Source of the DNA: a bacterium
GTDB lineage: Bacteria; SZUA-79; Acidulodesulfobacterales; Acidulodesulfobacteraceae
Reading direction: 5' to 3'
Length of the DNA stretch: 38,827 nt
Assembly (NCBI GenBank): GCA_021822485.1
Contig: JAKAQP010000014.1
Span: 1-38,827, forward strand
A model generated the notes under the pieces. The model made no database searches and was not told the origin of the DNA. It worked only from the letters and a program-made list of their open reading frames with translations. A program made the translations under genes and the position numbers. Shown in pieces: positions 25,459 to 33,302 of this stretch (position 1 is the first letter of the stretch; every line of letters starts with the position of its first letter).

Positions 25459-26232
25459 TTAAAAAAATCTTTTTAAATCGCGGACGTCTTTTCGTGCTTT
25501 TATTTCAAAATTATCGTCTATTTCGTCGGCTTTCATGCCGTTTATTTCCATCGCTTCCCATAAATTAACGCCGTATTTATTTTGCAAGGCTAAGCCGATA
25601 AGATAATCGCAAAAAACAAAATTTTTAGGCAGAAAACTGCCGTGCAAGTATGTTCCGAAGAAATTACCGGTTCTAGCACCCTCGGTTTTATCTTTGCCGT
25701 TGTTTCCGTATCCTTTTAATACTGTTCCCATACAATCTTGATTTCTATCCAAATATGTCCTGCCTCCGTGATTTTCAAAACCTATTAAAATAGTACCGCC
25801 GGATTTAACGGCTATATTTCCTGTCAGTCTGGGCGTTCCCGATTCGGTATATCCCTTAAATACAGATATACCTTTCATTATTTTGCCGTCTGAAGACTTG
25901 TAATAGTCGCACAAAAGCTGATAACCGCCGCAAATAGCAAGCATAATTTTATTTTTATTCAAAGATTCCATTAAAATATTTTTTTTGCCGGAAAAAAAAT
26001 CCTCGTAAATTAGAGCCTGTTCGGCATCCTGCCCCCCGCCCATAAAAAAAATATCCGCCGACTCGCATTCTTCTTTATATTTATAGTTTTTACCTATAGT
26101 AATGTTTATTATTTTAATTTCTATGCCGTAAACGGAGCACCTGTATTTAAAATATAGAATATTTCCCCTGTCTCCGTATATATTCATAATTTCAGGATAA
26201 AGATCGACGGCTGTTAATTCGAATTTTTTCAT
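25459..26232 (-). CDS. gatD: Lipid II isoglutaminyl synthase, GatD glutaminase subunit
   Basis: A 257-residue class I (CobB/CobQ-like) glutaminase that supplies ammonia to MurT for amidation of D-Glu in lipid II. Catalytic Cys101 is in LAICGGYQLL and catalytic His197 in GTYLHGSFLPKN; the spacing matches Cys94/His189 of S. aureus GatD. FMGGGQDAEQ and GFENHGGRTYL are typical of GatD rather than CobQ. Corrinoid amidases are far longer, and the presence of murT supports this call. It stands alone on the minus strand between queF and bioF. Confidence 0.9.
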   Translation of the reverse strand: MKKFELTAVDLYPEIMNIYGDRGNILYFKYRCSVYGIEIKIINITIGKNYKYKEECESADIFFMGGGQDAEQALIYEDFFSGKKNILMESLNKNKIMLAICGGYQLLCDYYKSSDGKIMKGISVFKGYTESGTPRLTGNIAVKSGGTILIGFENHGGRTYLDRNQDCMGTVLKGYGNNGKDKTEGARTGNFFGTYLHGSFLPKNFVFCDYLIGLALQNKYGVNLWEAMEINGMKADEIDDNFEIKARKDVRDLKRFF

Positions 26233-26319
26233 AATAATTATAATAATTTGGATTATTTATTTACTAAACCAGCAAACCCAGTCGGGAGTAAGAGAATAAA
26301 TAAATCTAGAATAAATAGG

Positions 26320-26331
26320 TCTGACACTTTT
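26320..26331 (+). repeat. Short direct repeat flanking gatD, copy 2
   Basis: An identical 12-base TCTGACACTTTT, 964 bases from the copy at 25356-25367 and in the same orientation, lies between gatD and bioF. It is followed by AAATGAACACCTTTAAATG, which repeats its pattern loosely. It lies just upstream of the bioF promoter. Confidence 0.5.
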
Positions 26332-26362
26332 AAATGAACACCTTTAAATGTAAATGTGAATA

Positions 26363-26371
26363 TGCTATAAT
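26363..26371 (+). promoter_or_regulatory. Extended -10 promoter of bioF
   Basis: TGCTATAAT is an ideal extended -10 element (TGn plus TATAAT at 26366-26371), with a poor TTTAAA in the -35 position. Transcription would start about 26378, five bases before the bioF ATG, so the transcript would have almost no leader. Confidence 0.55.
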
Positions 26372-26382
26372 ATACAATATTT

Positions 26383-27570
26383 ATGTCTATATTATCGGAA
26401 CTAATTTCAAAAAAAATCGAAGAAAATAAAAAATCGGGGTTTTATCGAAAAATTCCCGATATAAAAATAGAAAAATTAAATAACGAACCATATTCCTTTG
26501 ATTCCCATTATAACATCGTAACCGTCAATCTTGCAACAAACGATTATCTTGGACTCTCATTAAACGAAAGAGTAAAAACGGCGGCAAAACAAGCAACAGA
26601 TTTATACGGAACTTCGGCTGGATCTTCTTTTTTAATATGCGGTCATTTCAGTGTACACGACGAACTTGAAAAAGAATTATGCGACTTTAAAGGCGGCTAT
26701 GATAATTGTATTTTATACCCTTCAGGATATCAGGCTAATATGGGAATTATAACAACCTTGGCAGGCATATCACCATTAAACACGGTTATAATTTTCGACG
26801 AGCTTTCCCATGCTTCTATTATCGACGGAGTTATCGCCTCGGGCGTTAAATTTAAAAGCTTTAAGCATAACGATTTAAATTCTTTAGAAAATATGCTTTT
26901 AAGATATAAAGACTATCAAATAAAACTCGTCATAACGGAAGGCGTATTTAGCATGGACGGCGATATACCCGATTTGCCCGCTATTTTAGATATAACCGAA
27001 AAATACGGCGCATTAAGCATAACGGACGATGCACACGCTACCGGAACTATAGGAAAAAAAGGCGGAGGCAGTTCGGATTTTCATAATGCAAAACCGGATA
27101 TAACGATAGGAACACTCGGCAAAGCGCTTGCTTCAAACGGGGCATTCGTGCTTTCGAACAGTTTTATTATAGAGTATCTTGTTAATTTCAGCAGAGCTTT
27201 TATATTTTCTACCGGCATTCCGCCTTCTTCGGCCGCATCCGCTCTATCAGCTTTAAAAATTGTAAAAGAAAACCCGGATATAGTTTTAAAATTGCAAAAT
27301 AATGCTAAATTTGCAAGAGAATACTTAAAAAATTCGGGATTAAATACCTTAAATTCCTCTACCCAAATTATTCCTATATTAATCGGCGAAGAAGGAAAAG
27401 CCGTTTCAATAGAAAAAGAACTTTTAAAAGACGGCATATACTTAAAGGCGGTAAGATATCCGGCAGTCGCCAAAAATAAAGCAATATTGCGGCTCGGAAT
27501 AAACCTGACCATAGACGATGCTTTATTTAAAAACGTATTAGAAGAAATAGTCAGTAAAGTTAAATCATAA
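26383..27570 (+). CDS. bioF: 8-amino-7-oxononanoate synthase
   Basis: A 395-residue PLP enzyme that condenses pimeloyl-ACP/CoA with alanine in biotin synthesis. Key sequence: ATNDYLGLS (residues 51-59), GTSAGSSFLICGHFSVHDELE, DELSHASIIDG, DDAHATGTIGKKG and the PLP lysine Lys247 in GTLGKALASNGAF. Length is typical. There is no Shine-Dalgarno sequence; the predicted leader is only a few bases. bioC follows after 44 bases. bioB lies 3 kb further on; bioA and bioD are not in the window. Confidence 0.95.
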   Translation: MSILSELISKKIEENKKSGFYRKIPDIKIEKLNNEPYSFDSHYNIVTVNLATNDYLGLSLNERVKTAAKQATDLYGTSAGSSFLICGHFSVHDELEKELCDFKGGYDNCILYPSGYQANMGIITTLAGISPLNTVIIFDELSHASIIDGVIASGVKFKSFKHNDLNSLENMLLRYKDYQIKLVITEGVFSMDGDIPDLPAILDITEKYGALSITDDAHATGTIGKKGGGSSDFHNAKPDITIGTLGKALASNGAFVLSNSFIIEYLVNFSRAFIFSTGIPPSSAASALSALKIVKENPDIVLKLQNNAKFAREYLKNSGLNTLNSSTQIIPILIGEEGKAVSIEKELLKDGIYLKAVRYPAVAKNKAILRLGINLTIDDALFKNVLEEIVSKVKS

Positions 27571-27614
27571 ACTCTCAGTCATAAGTTCACTTAAAAATTA
27601 ATATTTTTAAAAAT

Positions 27615-28412
27615 ATGATAGATAAAAATAAAGTTAAAAAAAATTTTTCAAGCGCCGAAGAGTACGATAATCATACTTCTTACCATAATATAACAATGGC
27701 GATGATATCTGAGTCCGTCAAAGAATTTAATAAAAACGGCAAATTCTTAAAAATTCTTGATATAGGCTGCGGAACTGCCCAAGGCTACTATCTTTTAAAA
27801 ACAAATTTAAATCAGGGCGGATTTAAATACTTTGGGCTGGATATCGCTATAGGATTATTAAATAAAGCAAAAAAAAACGACGGCGCTTTCTTGATTAATG
27901 GAGATGCGGAATTACTGCCTTTTAAACCTGATAAGTTCGACGTCATATATTCAAATATAACTATACACTGGCTAAACGATATAGATATTTTTTTATTAAG
28001 ATGCAAAACTTCTCTGAAAAACGACGGGATAATGATATTTGTTTTTTTAATTTCCGGAACCTTACAAGAATTAAAGGAAAGTTTCAAATATGACGAAAAC
28101 GGCAGCGGATTAAAATTTCATGAATTTCCGGAAATAGGCAGTTATAAAGAAAAAATAGAAGCATTCGGGTTGAATATCGAACACTGCGATATTATAGAAT
28201 ACACGGAAACTGCAGAGTCGTCATTGCGCCTGCTAAAAAAAATAAATTTGCTAGGAGCGAAAAACACTTTCGATAATAATAATCATAAAACCGGTTTATT
28301 AAGAAAAGGTTTAAAAAATTACGACAAAAATTACCGTAATGAAGATAATATGGTTTACTGCACTTATAAAATCGCATATTTAATTATTTCAAAAAAAATA
28401 AAAAGCCTTTGA
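27615..28412 (+). CDS. bioC: Malonyl-ACP O-methyltransferase BioC
   Basis: A 265-residue SAM methyltransferase that methylates malonyl-ACP to start pimeloyl synthesis. The N-terminal KKNFSSAEEYDNHTSYHNIT matches the BioC-specific Phe-x-Ala-x-x-Tyr-Asp pattern. Motif I is ILDIGCGTAQG (about residues 45-55), and NITIHWLNDID is the usual BioC sequence after motif II. It follows bioF on the same strand, which decides between BioC and a generic methyltransferase. BioH or an equivalent esterase was not seen. Confidence 0.88.
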   Translation: MIDKNKVKKNFSSAEEYDNHTSYHNITMAMISESVKEFNKNGKFLKILDIGCGTAQGYYLLKTNLNQGGFKYFGLDIAIGLLNKAKKNDGAFLINGDAELLPFKPDKFDVIYSNITIHWLNDIDIFLLRCKTSLKNDGIMIFVFLISGTLQELKESFKYDENGSGLKFHEFPEIGSYKEKIEAFGLNIEHCDIIEYTETAESSLRLLKKINLLGAKNTFDNNNHKTGLLRKGLKNYDKNYRNEDNMVYCTYKIAYLIISKKIKSL

Positions 28413-28438
28413 CAATTTTTAAAATTACCAAAGGCTTT
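28402..28438. terminator. Bidirectional terminator between bioC and pal
   Basis: AAAGCCTTTG and CAAAGGCTTT form a 10-base-pair stem between two convergent genes. A-rich sequence lies to the left and T-rich sequence to the right, so it can work from both sides. The left arm overlaps the bioC stop codon. Confidence 0.7.
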
Positions 28439-28462
28439 GTTAAAATTATTGTAATTTTTTTG

Positions 28463-29011
28463 TTATCTTACTACTGCGAAATGATCTCTTCTGTTTATCG
28501 CATAACATACTCTGGTATGAGCTTTACATAAAGGTCTTTCTTTGCCGTAGCTGATTGTTCTTAATTTGTCTGCCGATACTCCAAGGTCTTCAAGATAAGC
28601 TTTTGCGGCATTAGCTCTTCTCCAGCCAAGCGCAAGGTTGTAAGCTTCCGAACCCCTTCTGTCGCAGTTTCCCTGAATCTGGATAGCAACATTAGGATTA
28701 TACCTAAGATAAATCGCATCCTTTTTAAGTATCATCTTGTCGAGCGGGGTAAGGATCGACTTGTCGAAAGCAAAATGAATGTTGTTAGAATTAGCTTGAA
28801 TGTTGTAATTTGCTAGCCACGGATACTTTTTCAGGTAAGAAGGAACCTGCTGGACTTGCGGTTTAACCACCGCTGCCACTGCCGGTTTTTTTGCGGGCGG
28901 CAATGCACTGGAAGACGTTTTTGTTACTTTTGGCGCGCACCCGGAAAGGACCGCTGAAACGCCGAAAACCAAACCAAGAATAGAAAGACCTACCTTTGTT
29001 TTTTTGTTCAT
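28463..29011 (-). CDS. pal: Peptidoglycan-associated lipoprotein Pal
   Basis: A 182-residue outer-membrane lipoprotein of the Tol-Pal system. The signal peptide ends in the lipobox LSGC, with Cys25 as the lipidated residue. A short Pro/Ala/Val-rich linker leads to the OmpA-like domain (about 70-182), which shows NIHFAFDKSILTPLD and IQIQGNCDRRGSEAYNLALG, the residues that grip diaminopimelate. AAGGAGAG lies nine bases before the ATG. tolA, tolB, tolQ and tolR are not in the window. It is good evidence for an outer membrane. Confidence 0.95.
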   Translation of the reverse strand: MNKKTKVGLSILGLVFGVSAVLSGCAPKVTKTSSSALPPAKKPAVAAVVKPQVQQVPSYLKKYPWLANYNIQANSNNIHFAFDKSILTPLDKMILKKDAIYLRYNPNVAIQIQGNCDRRGSEAYNLALGWRRANAAKAYLEDLGVSADKLRTISYGKERPLCKAHTRVCYAINRRDHFAVVR

Positions 29012-29155
29012 TGTAAACTCTCTCCTTAAAAATTAAAATTTAAAAAGTTAAATTACTTTAAAACATTTTATAATTAAATTTGCATAATATATATATACCA
29101 TTATTTAAAAAAAAATCAATAGTTTTTTATAAACTTTTTTACCATTCTTTATTAA

Positions 29156-29184
29156 TTGAATTTTTTTTGAATTTTTGATATAAA
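29156..29184 (+). promoter_or_regulatory. Sigma70-type promoter of dnaJ/cbpA
   Basis: TTGAAT (29156-29161), a 17-base spacer and TATAAA (29179-29184) form a near-consensus promoter. The -10 box ends six bases before the ATG at 29191, so transcription would start at or within the start codon, giving a leaderless mRNA. No Shine-Dalgarno sequence is present. Confidence 0.6.
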
Positions 29185-29190
29185 TAATGT

Positions 29191-30102
29191 ATGGAATATA
29201 AAGACTATTATAAAATATTAGGCGTAGATAAAACCGCTACCGGCGAAGTAATTAAAAAAGCTTACAGAAAATTGGCCAGAAAATATCATCCCGATGTTAA
29301 TCCCAACGATAAAACCGCCGAATCAAAATTTAAAGAAGTACAGGAAGCTTACGATGTCCTAAAAGACGAAAAAAAACGGAAAGAATACGATGAACTTGGT
29401 ACTAACTACTTTAATTATAAAAACGGCGGCGCAGGAGCAGGGACTTCAAACGGACAGTATTATTACGATTATTCCGGAAGCGGCAATTCCGGTTTCGGTT
29501 ATAATTACGGCAATGCGGGCGGAGGAGGAAATTTTAACTTCGAGGATATTTTCTCCGACCTTTTTAACAGGTCAGGAAAAAAACATGGCCCCCTAAAAGG
29601 AAACGATTTAAACGCTTCGCTTGAAATATCCGTTGTGGAAAGCGTAAAAGGTACGGAAAGAATAATAAATTTAAACGGTGAAAAGATAAAAATAAAGATA
29701 CCTGCCGGAATTTCCAACGGCGGAAAAATTAAGCTTTCAGGAAAAGGTTCGGCAGGATTGAACGGCGCTCCTAACGGAGATTTATATATTGCTATTTCTG
29801 TTTTAAACGATAACATATACGAAAGGAAAGAAAACGATATTTATATTAATAAAAAAATAAAACTTACGGAAGCGGTACTTGGTGCAAAAGTGGAAATTGT
29901 CTCTATCGACGGCAAATTTATGCTTACTATACCTGCGGGAACCCAAAACGGTACTAAATTCCGCATTCCCAAAAAAGGAGCAAAAGATATCTCCGGAAAA
30001 AAAATAGGCGATTTAATAGTTACGGTTACTATCGATATACCTGCGGGGATATCGGATAAAATTAAAAAAACGTTTATGGAACTTTCAAAAGAAGGCATAT
30101 AA
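29191..30102 (+). CDS. cbpA: DnaJ-type chaperone without zinc finger (CbpA-like)
   Basis: A 303-residue Hsp70 co-chaperone. The J domain spans residues 1-68 with the HPD motif in [11 protein letters not shown] Gly/Tyr/Asn-rich linker (about 72-125) follows, then the two beta-rich C-terminal substrate-binding domains ([17 protein letters not shown] and [17 protein letters not shown]). The CxxCxGxG zinc repeats of DnaJ itself are absent, which puts it in the CbpA class. A small CbpM-like gene follows after 27 bases. Confidence 0.9.
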   Translation: MEYKDYYKILGVDKTATGEVIKKAYRKLARKYHPDVNPNDKTAESKFKEVQEAYDVLKDEKKRKEYDELGTNYFNYKNGGAGAGTSNGQYYYDYSGSGNSGFGYNYGNAGGGGNFNFEDIFSDLFNRSGKKHGPLKGNDLNASLEISVVESVKGTERIINLNGEKIKIKIPAGISNGGKIKLSGKGSAGLNGAPNGDLYIAISVLNDNIYERKENDIYINKKIKLTEAVLGAKVEIVSIDGKFMLTIPAGTQNGTKFRIPKKGAKDISGKKIGDLIVTVTIDIPAGISDKIKKTFMELSKEGI

Positions 30103-30129
30103 ATATATAAAATAAATAAGGAATCCACA

Positions 30130-30483
30130 ATGGATTATTTTATTAATCTGTCTGAATTTTGCGGAAATATAAATTTAAACGGCGAATCTGCAATGTTTTT
30201 CATCGATGAAGGGATAATCTGCGCGGAAAAAAGAGAAAACGAATTTTATATAGACAAAAAAGCGGCGGATGACTTAATGTTTATATCAGAAATGAAAAAC
30301 GAACTTGGAATTAATGACGAAGGCGTCTCGGTAATACTTAATCTAAGGGAGAAAATTATAGATTATCAAAATATGCTCTCGACCATTTTTGACGCCGTTA
30401 AAACTTCGAAAAGCATAGACGAACTTATTTTTTTATTAGAAAGAAGCGAATCTTTTAAAAACATATTAACGAATTTAAAATAA
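30130..30483 (+). CDS. CbpM-like chaperone modulator, MerR-like fold
   Basis: A 117-residue protein. The middle (about residues 47-80, AADDLMFISEMKNELGINDEGVSVILNLREKI) matches the helix pattern of CbpM and of MerR-type HspR proteins, where a run of Arg/Leu helices is followed by L-G-I-N-x-x-G-V-x-V-I-L. The N-terminal winged-helix part is weakly conserved. Position right after a CbpA-type gene, with AAGGA before the ATG, supports a modulator of that J-protein. DNA binding is not excluded. The C-terminal 30 residues are not recognised. Confidence 0.55.
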   Translation: MDYFINLSEFCGNINLNGESAMFFIDEGIICAEKRENEFYIDKKAADDLMFISEMKNELGINDEGVSVILNLREKIIDYQNMLSTIFDAVKTSKSIDELIFLLERSESFKNILTNLK

Positions 30484-30543
30484 TTGCAACTAAATTATAC
30501 TATAAACTAATTACAAATATTGACAAAAGAGGAAAACAGGCAT

Positions 30544-31548
30544 ATGAGTATTGCGCAAGAGATTAGAGAACTTATAAGCGAAAATATTGAAATTCCAGAA
30601 GAACTTCTTCTGTCTATCTTTGAACTTTCAGGCGCAAATCTTATGCATATTTTTTCTTTGGCTCTGGAATTAAAAGAAAAACATACCGGAACAAAAATAA
30701 ATTTTTGTTCTATCGTCAGCGCAAAAACAGGCATATGCTCTGAAGACTGCTCATTTTGCGGACAATCGGCAGTTGCCGGAAAAAAAGAAAAAAAAATCAA
30801 AGTAAATCCATTAATGTCAATTTCTGAAATAGTCGAGTCGGCTAAGACCGCTAAAAAAAACGGCGCAAATGAATTTTCCATTGTTACGAGCGGAACCAGA
30901 ATATCCGATAAAAACGAACTAAAAACTATAGGGAATGCCGTAAAAGCGATAAAAAACGAAATAGGGATAACGCCCTGCGCTTCTTTAGGACTTATGGAAT
31001 ATGAGGATTTACTTTTTCTAAAAGAATGCGGACTTGAAATATTTCATCACAACATAGAAACCAACAGCGATTTTTTTAAAAGCATATGCTCGACTCATTC
31101 TTTCGAAGATAACATAAAAACAGTTAAGTCCGCAAGAAAAGCCGGATTAAAAGTTTGTTCCGGAGTTATAATAGGGATGGGCGAATCCCGTTCCGACAGG
31201 ATAAAAATGGCTAAAGAGATAAAAGAACTTGAAGTCGATAATATACCGATAAACTTTTTAAACCCCATAAAAGGAACTCCGCTTGAAAATATAGAACCGC
31301 TTACGCCTATGGAATGCCTTAAAACAATTGCAATGTTCAGAATGGTCAATCCGGAAAAGAACATACTGGCGCAGGGCGGCCGCGAATATAACCTGCGCCA
31401 GCTTCAGCCTCTTGCTCTTATGTCGGGAGCAAACGGACTCCTTCTAGGAAACTATCTGCTTACTTCCGGAAGAAACCCGGAATTGGATTTAGAATTAATT
31501 AACGATCTTGGGTTTGAAACAAACAATATTATTAACTCTCCCGCATAA
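30544..31548 (+). CDS. bioB: Biotin synthase
   Basis: A 334-residue radical SAM enzyme that inserts sulfur into dethiobiotin. The [4Fe-4S] cysteines are Cys65, Cys69 and Cys72 (KTGICSEDCSFCGQS). Other signatures are HHNIETNSDFF, GVIIGMGESRSDRI, INFLNPIKGTPLEN and GANGLLLGNYLLTSGR. The ATG at 30544 was chosen because AGAGGA lies ten bases upstream; a TTG 24 bases earlier is open but has no such site. It follows the CbpM-like gene and precedes ruvX, away from bioF-bioC. Confidence 0.96.
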   Translation: MSIAQEIRELISENIEIPEELLLSIFELSGANLMHIFSLALELKEKHTGTKINFCSIVSAKTGICSEDCSFCGQSAVAGKKEKKIKVNPLMSISEIVESAKTAKKNGANEFSIVTSGTRISDKNELKTIGNAVKAIKNEIGITPCASLGLMEYEDLLFLKECGLEIFHHNIETNSDFFKSICSTHSFEDNIKTVKSARKAGLKVCSGVIIGMGESRSDRIKMAKEIKELEVDNIPINFLNPIKGTPLENIEPLTPMECLKTIAMFRMVNPEKNILAQGGREYNLRQLQPLALMSGANGLLLGNYLLTSGRNPELDLELINDLGFETNNIINSPA

Positions 31549-31557
31549 CTTATCGAC

Positions 31558-32031
31558 ATGCCAAACGTCAAAAATAAAAAAGCGCTCGGCATAGATTACG
31601 GCTTAAAAAGAATCGGGCTATCTTTAAGCGACGACACCCAAACAATCGCTTTTCCTTTAAAATATATATTAAACGATTCGGTAAAAAAAACGGTTTCCGA
31701 GTTAAAAACTGTAATCGAGGAAGAAAATGTAGGACTTTTAGTTATAGGAATGCCTATAGGCCTTAAGGGGAAAAAAACAGAAATATCGACGGAAATAGAA
31801 AAATTTATCGAAGTTTTAAAAGAAAGCTTAAAAGAAAAAATTTGCGGCGGTTTGATATTGACAGTCTACGATGAAAGATTTTCTTCGGCGCAGGCTCAAA
31901 GAAGCCTTATAGAACAAAAAATTAAAAGAAATAAAAGAAAAGAAAAAATAGACTCTATAGCTTCAACATTTATACTCCAGTCTTATCTAGATAAGCAAAA
32001 AAATATTATCGGAAAAAAAATATCGGAATAA
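31558..32031 (+). CDS. ruvX: Putative pre-16S rRNA nuclease / Holliday junction resolvase, YqgF family
   Basis: A 157-residue RNase H-fold nuclease of the YqgF/RuvX family. The first acidic motif is GIDYGLKRIGLSLSD (about residues 11-25), the second LLVIGMPIGLKG, and the third VYDERFSSAQAQ. It is the enzyme that trims the 5' end of 16S rRNA in E. coli; resolvase activity has also been proposed. It begins nine bases after the bioB stop, so the genes are probably cotranscribed. mltG follows after 52 bases, a pairing common in bacteria. Confidence 0.92.
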   Translation: MPNVKNKKALGIDYGLKRIGLSLSDDTQTIAFPLKYILNDSVKKTVSELKTVIEEENVGLLVIGMPIGLKGKKTEISTEIEKFIEVLKESLKEKICGGLILTVYDERFSSAQAQRSLIEQKIKRNKRKEKIDSIASTFILQSYLDKQKNIIGKKISE

Positions 32032-32083
32032 ATGGTTAAAATCTTTTTATAATTTGTGCTTTATAAATTTCACAATAAAGTAA

Positions 32084-33121
32084 ATGTGCTATTTTGACTA
32101 TACGCTTTATAAGCGGGTAAAAAAAATAACTTTTATTCTAAAAATTTTAATTCCGATAATAATTATCGGATATATTTTTTTATATGCTTTTACTCCTCAA
32201 TCTTTTATAAGTTCAAAACCTAAAATAATCATCGTTAATAAAGGAAGCTCTTTAAAAGAAATAGCATTTAAACTTTATAATAAAAAAGTAATAAACAATC
32301 CCTATCTATTTTATTTTATTGGATTTATAAGCGGTTATTCAAGATATATACAGGCGGGAACTTATTATTTATCTATAGACGAATCCCCGGCTGAAATATA
32401 TCATAAATTTGTAAACGGCAGAGTAGCAACATCCAAAGTTTCAATTCCTCCAGGATTAAATATATTTGAAATAGCCGAAATTTTATCTAAAAATCATATA
32501 ACAAACAAAAAACTTTTCTTAAAGAAATGTTACGACAAAAAATTTCTTTTAAGTATTAAGGTAGATGCGCCAAGCGCGGAAGGTTTTTTGTATCCGGACA
32601 CTTATATTTTTAAAATAAATTCAAATCCTAAGGATATAATTAAAGATATGGTAAATAATTTTTATTCAAAAACTAAAAAAATAAAACCGGATTACAAAGA
32701 TTTAATTATGGCTTCCCTAATAATAAAAGAAGCAGACGAAAAGTTTAAAAATTCGGTATATTTTATATCTTCCGTCATACATAACAGACTAAAAATCAAT
32801 ATGCCGTTAGATATCGATTCCACTTCTATTTATGCTATGAACGTCAAAATGTATAAAAATTATTTAAGGGATAAAAATTTATATAAAGTTATTATTCATA
32901 TAAAACCTCAGTACCTTAAAATAAAATCGACATATAATACTTATCTTAACTACGGACTTCCTCCTACTCCTATTGCCGAACCCAATTTAGAAGCAATTGA
33001 AGCCGCAATGCATCCGGCAAAAACAAAATACTTGTATTATATATCTACAAAAACCGGCAAGACAGTATTCTCCGACAATCTTTCTGGGCAAATAAAACAT
33101 ATTGACAAATATCTTAAATAA
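32084..33121 (+). CDS. mltG: Endolytic murein transglycosylase MltG
   Basis: A 345-residue inner-membrane enzyme that cuts nascent glycan strands. Residues 15-35 form one membrane helix after a basic N-terminus. The LysM-like segment (about 45-110) and the YceG catalytic domain follow. The catalytic Glu is in ASLIIKEADEKF; the C-terminal STYNTYLNYGLPPTPIAEPN and LYYIS are family hallmarks. No Shine-Dalgarno sequence precedes the ATG. Next to ruvX, as in many genomes. Confidence 0.93.
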   Translation: MCYFDYTLYKRVKKITFILKILIPIIIIGYIFLYAFTPQSFISSKPKIIIVNKGSSLKEIAFKLYNKKVINNPYLFYFIGFISGYSRYIQAGTYYLSIDESPAEIYHKFVNGRVATSKVSIPPGLNIFEIAEILSKNHITNKKLFLKKCYDKKFLLSIKVDAPSAEGFLYPDTYIFKINSNPKDIIKDMVNNFYSKTKKIKPDYKDLIMASLIIKEADEKFKNSVYFISSVIHNRLKINMPLDIDSTSIYAMNVKMYKNYLRDKNLYKVIIHIKPQYLKIKSTYNTYLNYGLPPTPIAEPNLEAIEAAMHPAKTKYLYYISTKTGKTVFSDNLSGQIKHIDKYLK

Positions 33122-33288
33122 TAATTTAATATAATTAATTATATAATTAGGCTTATTAAATAAATTAGCCGCTTTATTTAAAATTAAAATTGAAATAACA
33201 TTAAAAATAACATTAAGAAGTTATATAAATATATACTGTAATCATTGTAATCATAAAAAAAATAAGTAAATTAAATCTAATTTTAATT

Positions 33289-33296
33289 AAGGAGGA
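33289..33296 (+). promoter_or_regulatory. Strong ribosome binding site of the TraT-like gene
   Basis: AAGGAGGA lies six bases before the ATG at 33303, the best Shine-Dalgarno match in the window. It decides this start over the in-frame TTG at 33300. Confidence 0.8.
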
Positions 33297-33302
33297 TTAT
33301 TG

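Noticed and set aside
25459-26232. CobB/CobQ-type corrinoid amidase
   Set aside because: The protein is only 257 residues, carries GatD-type YLHGSFLPKN and AICGGYQL motifs, and a MurT partner is present.
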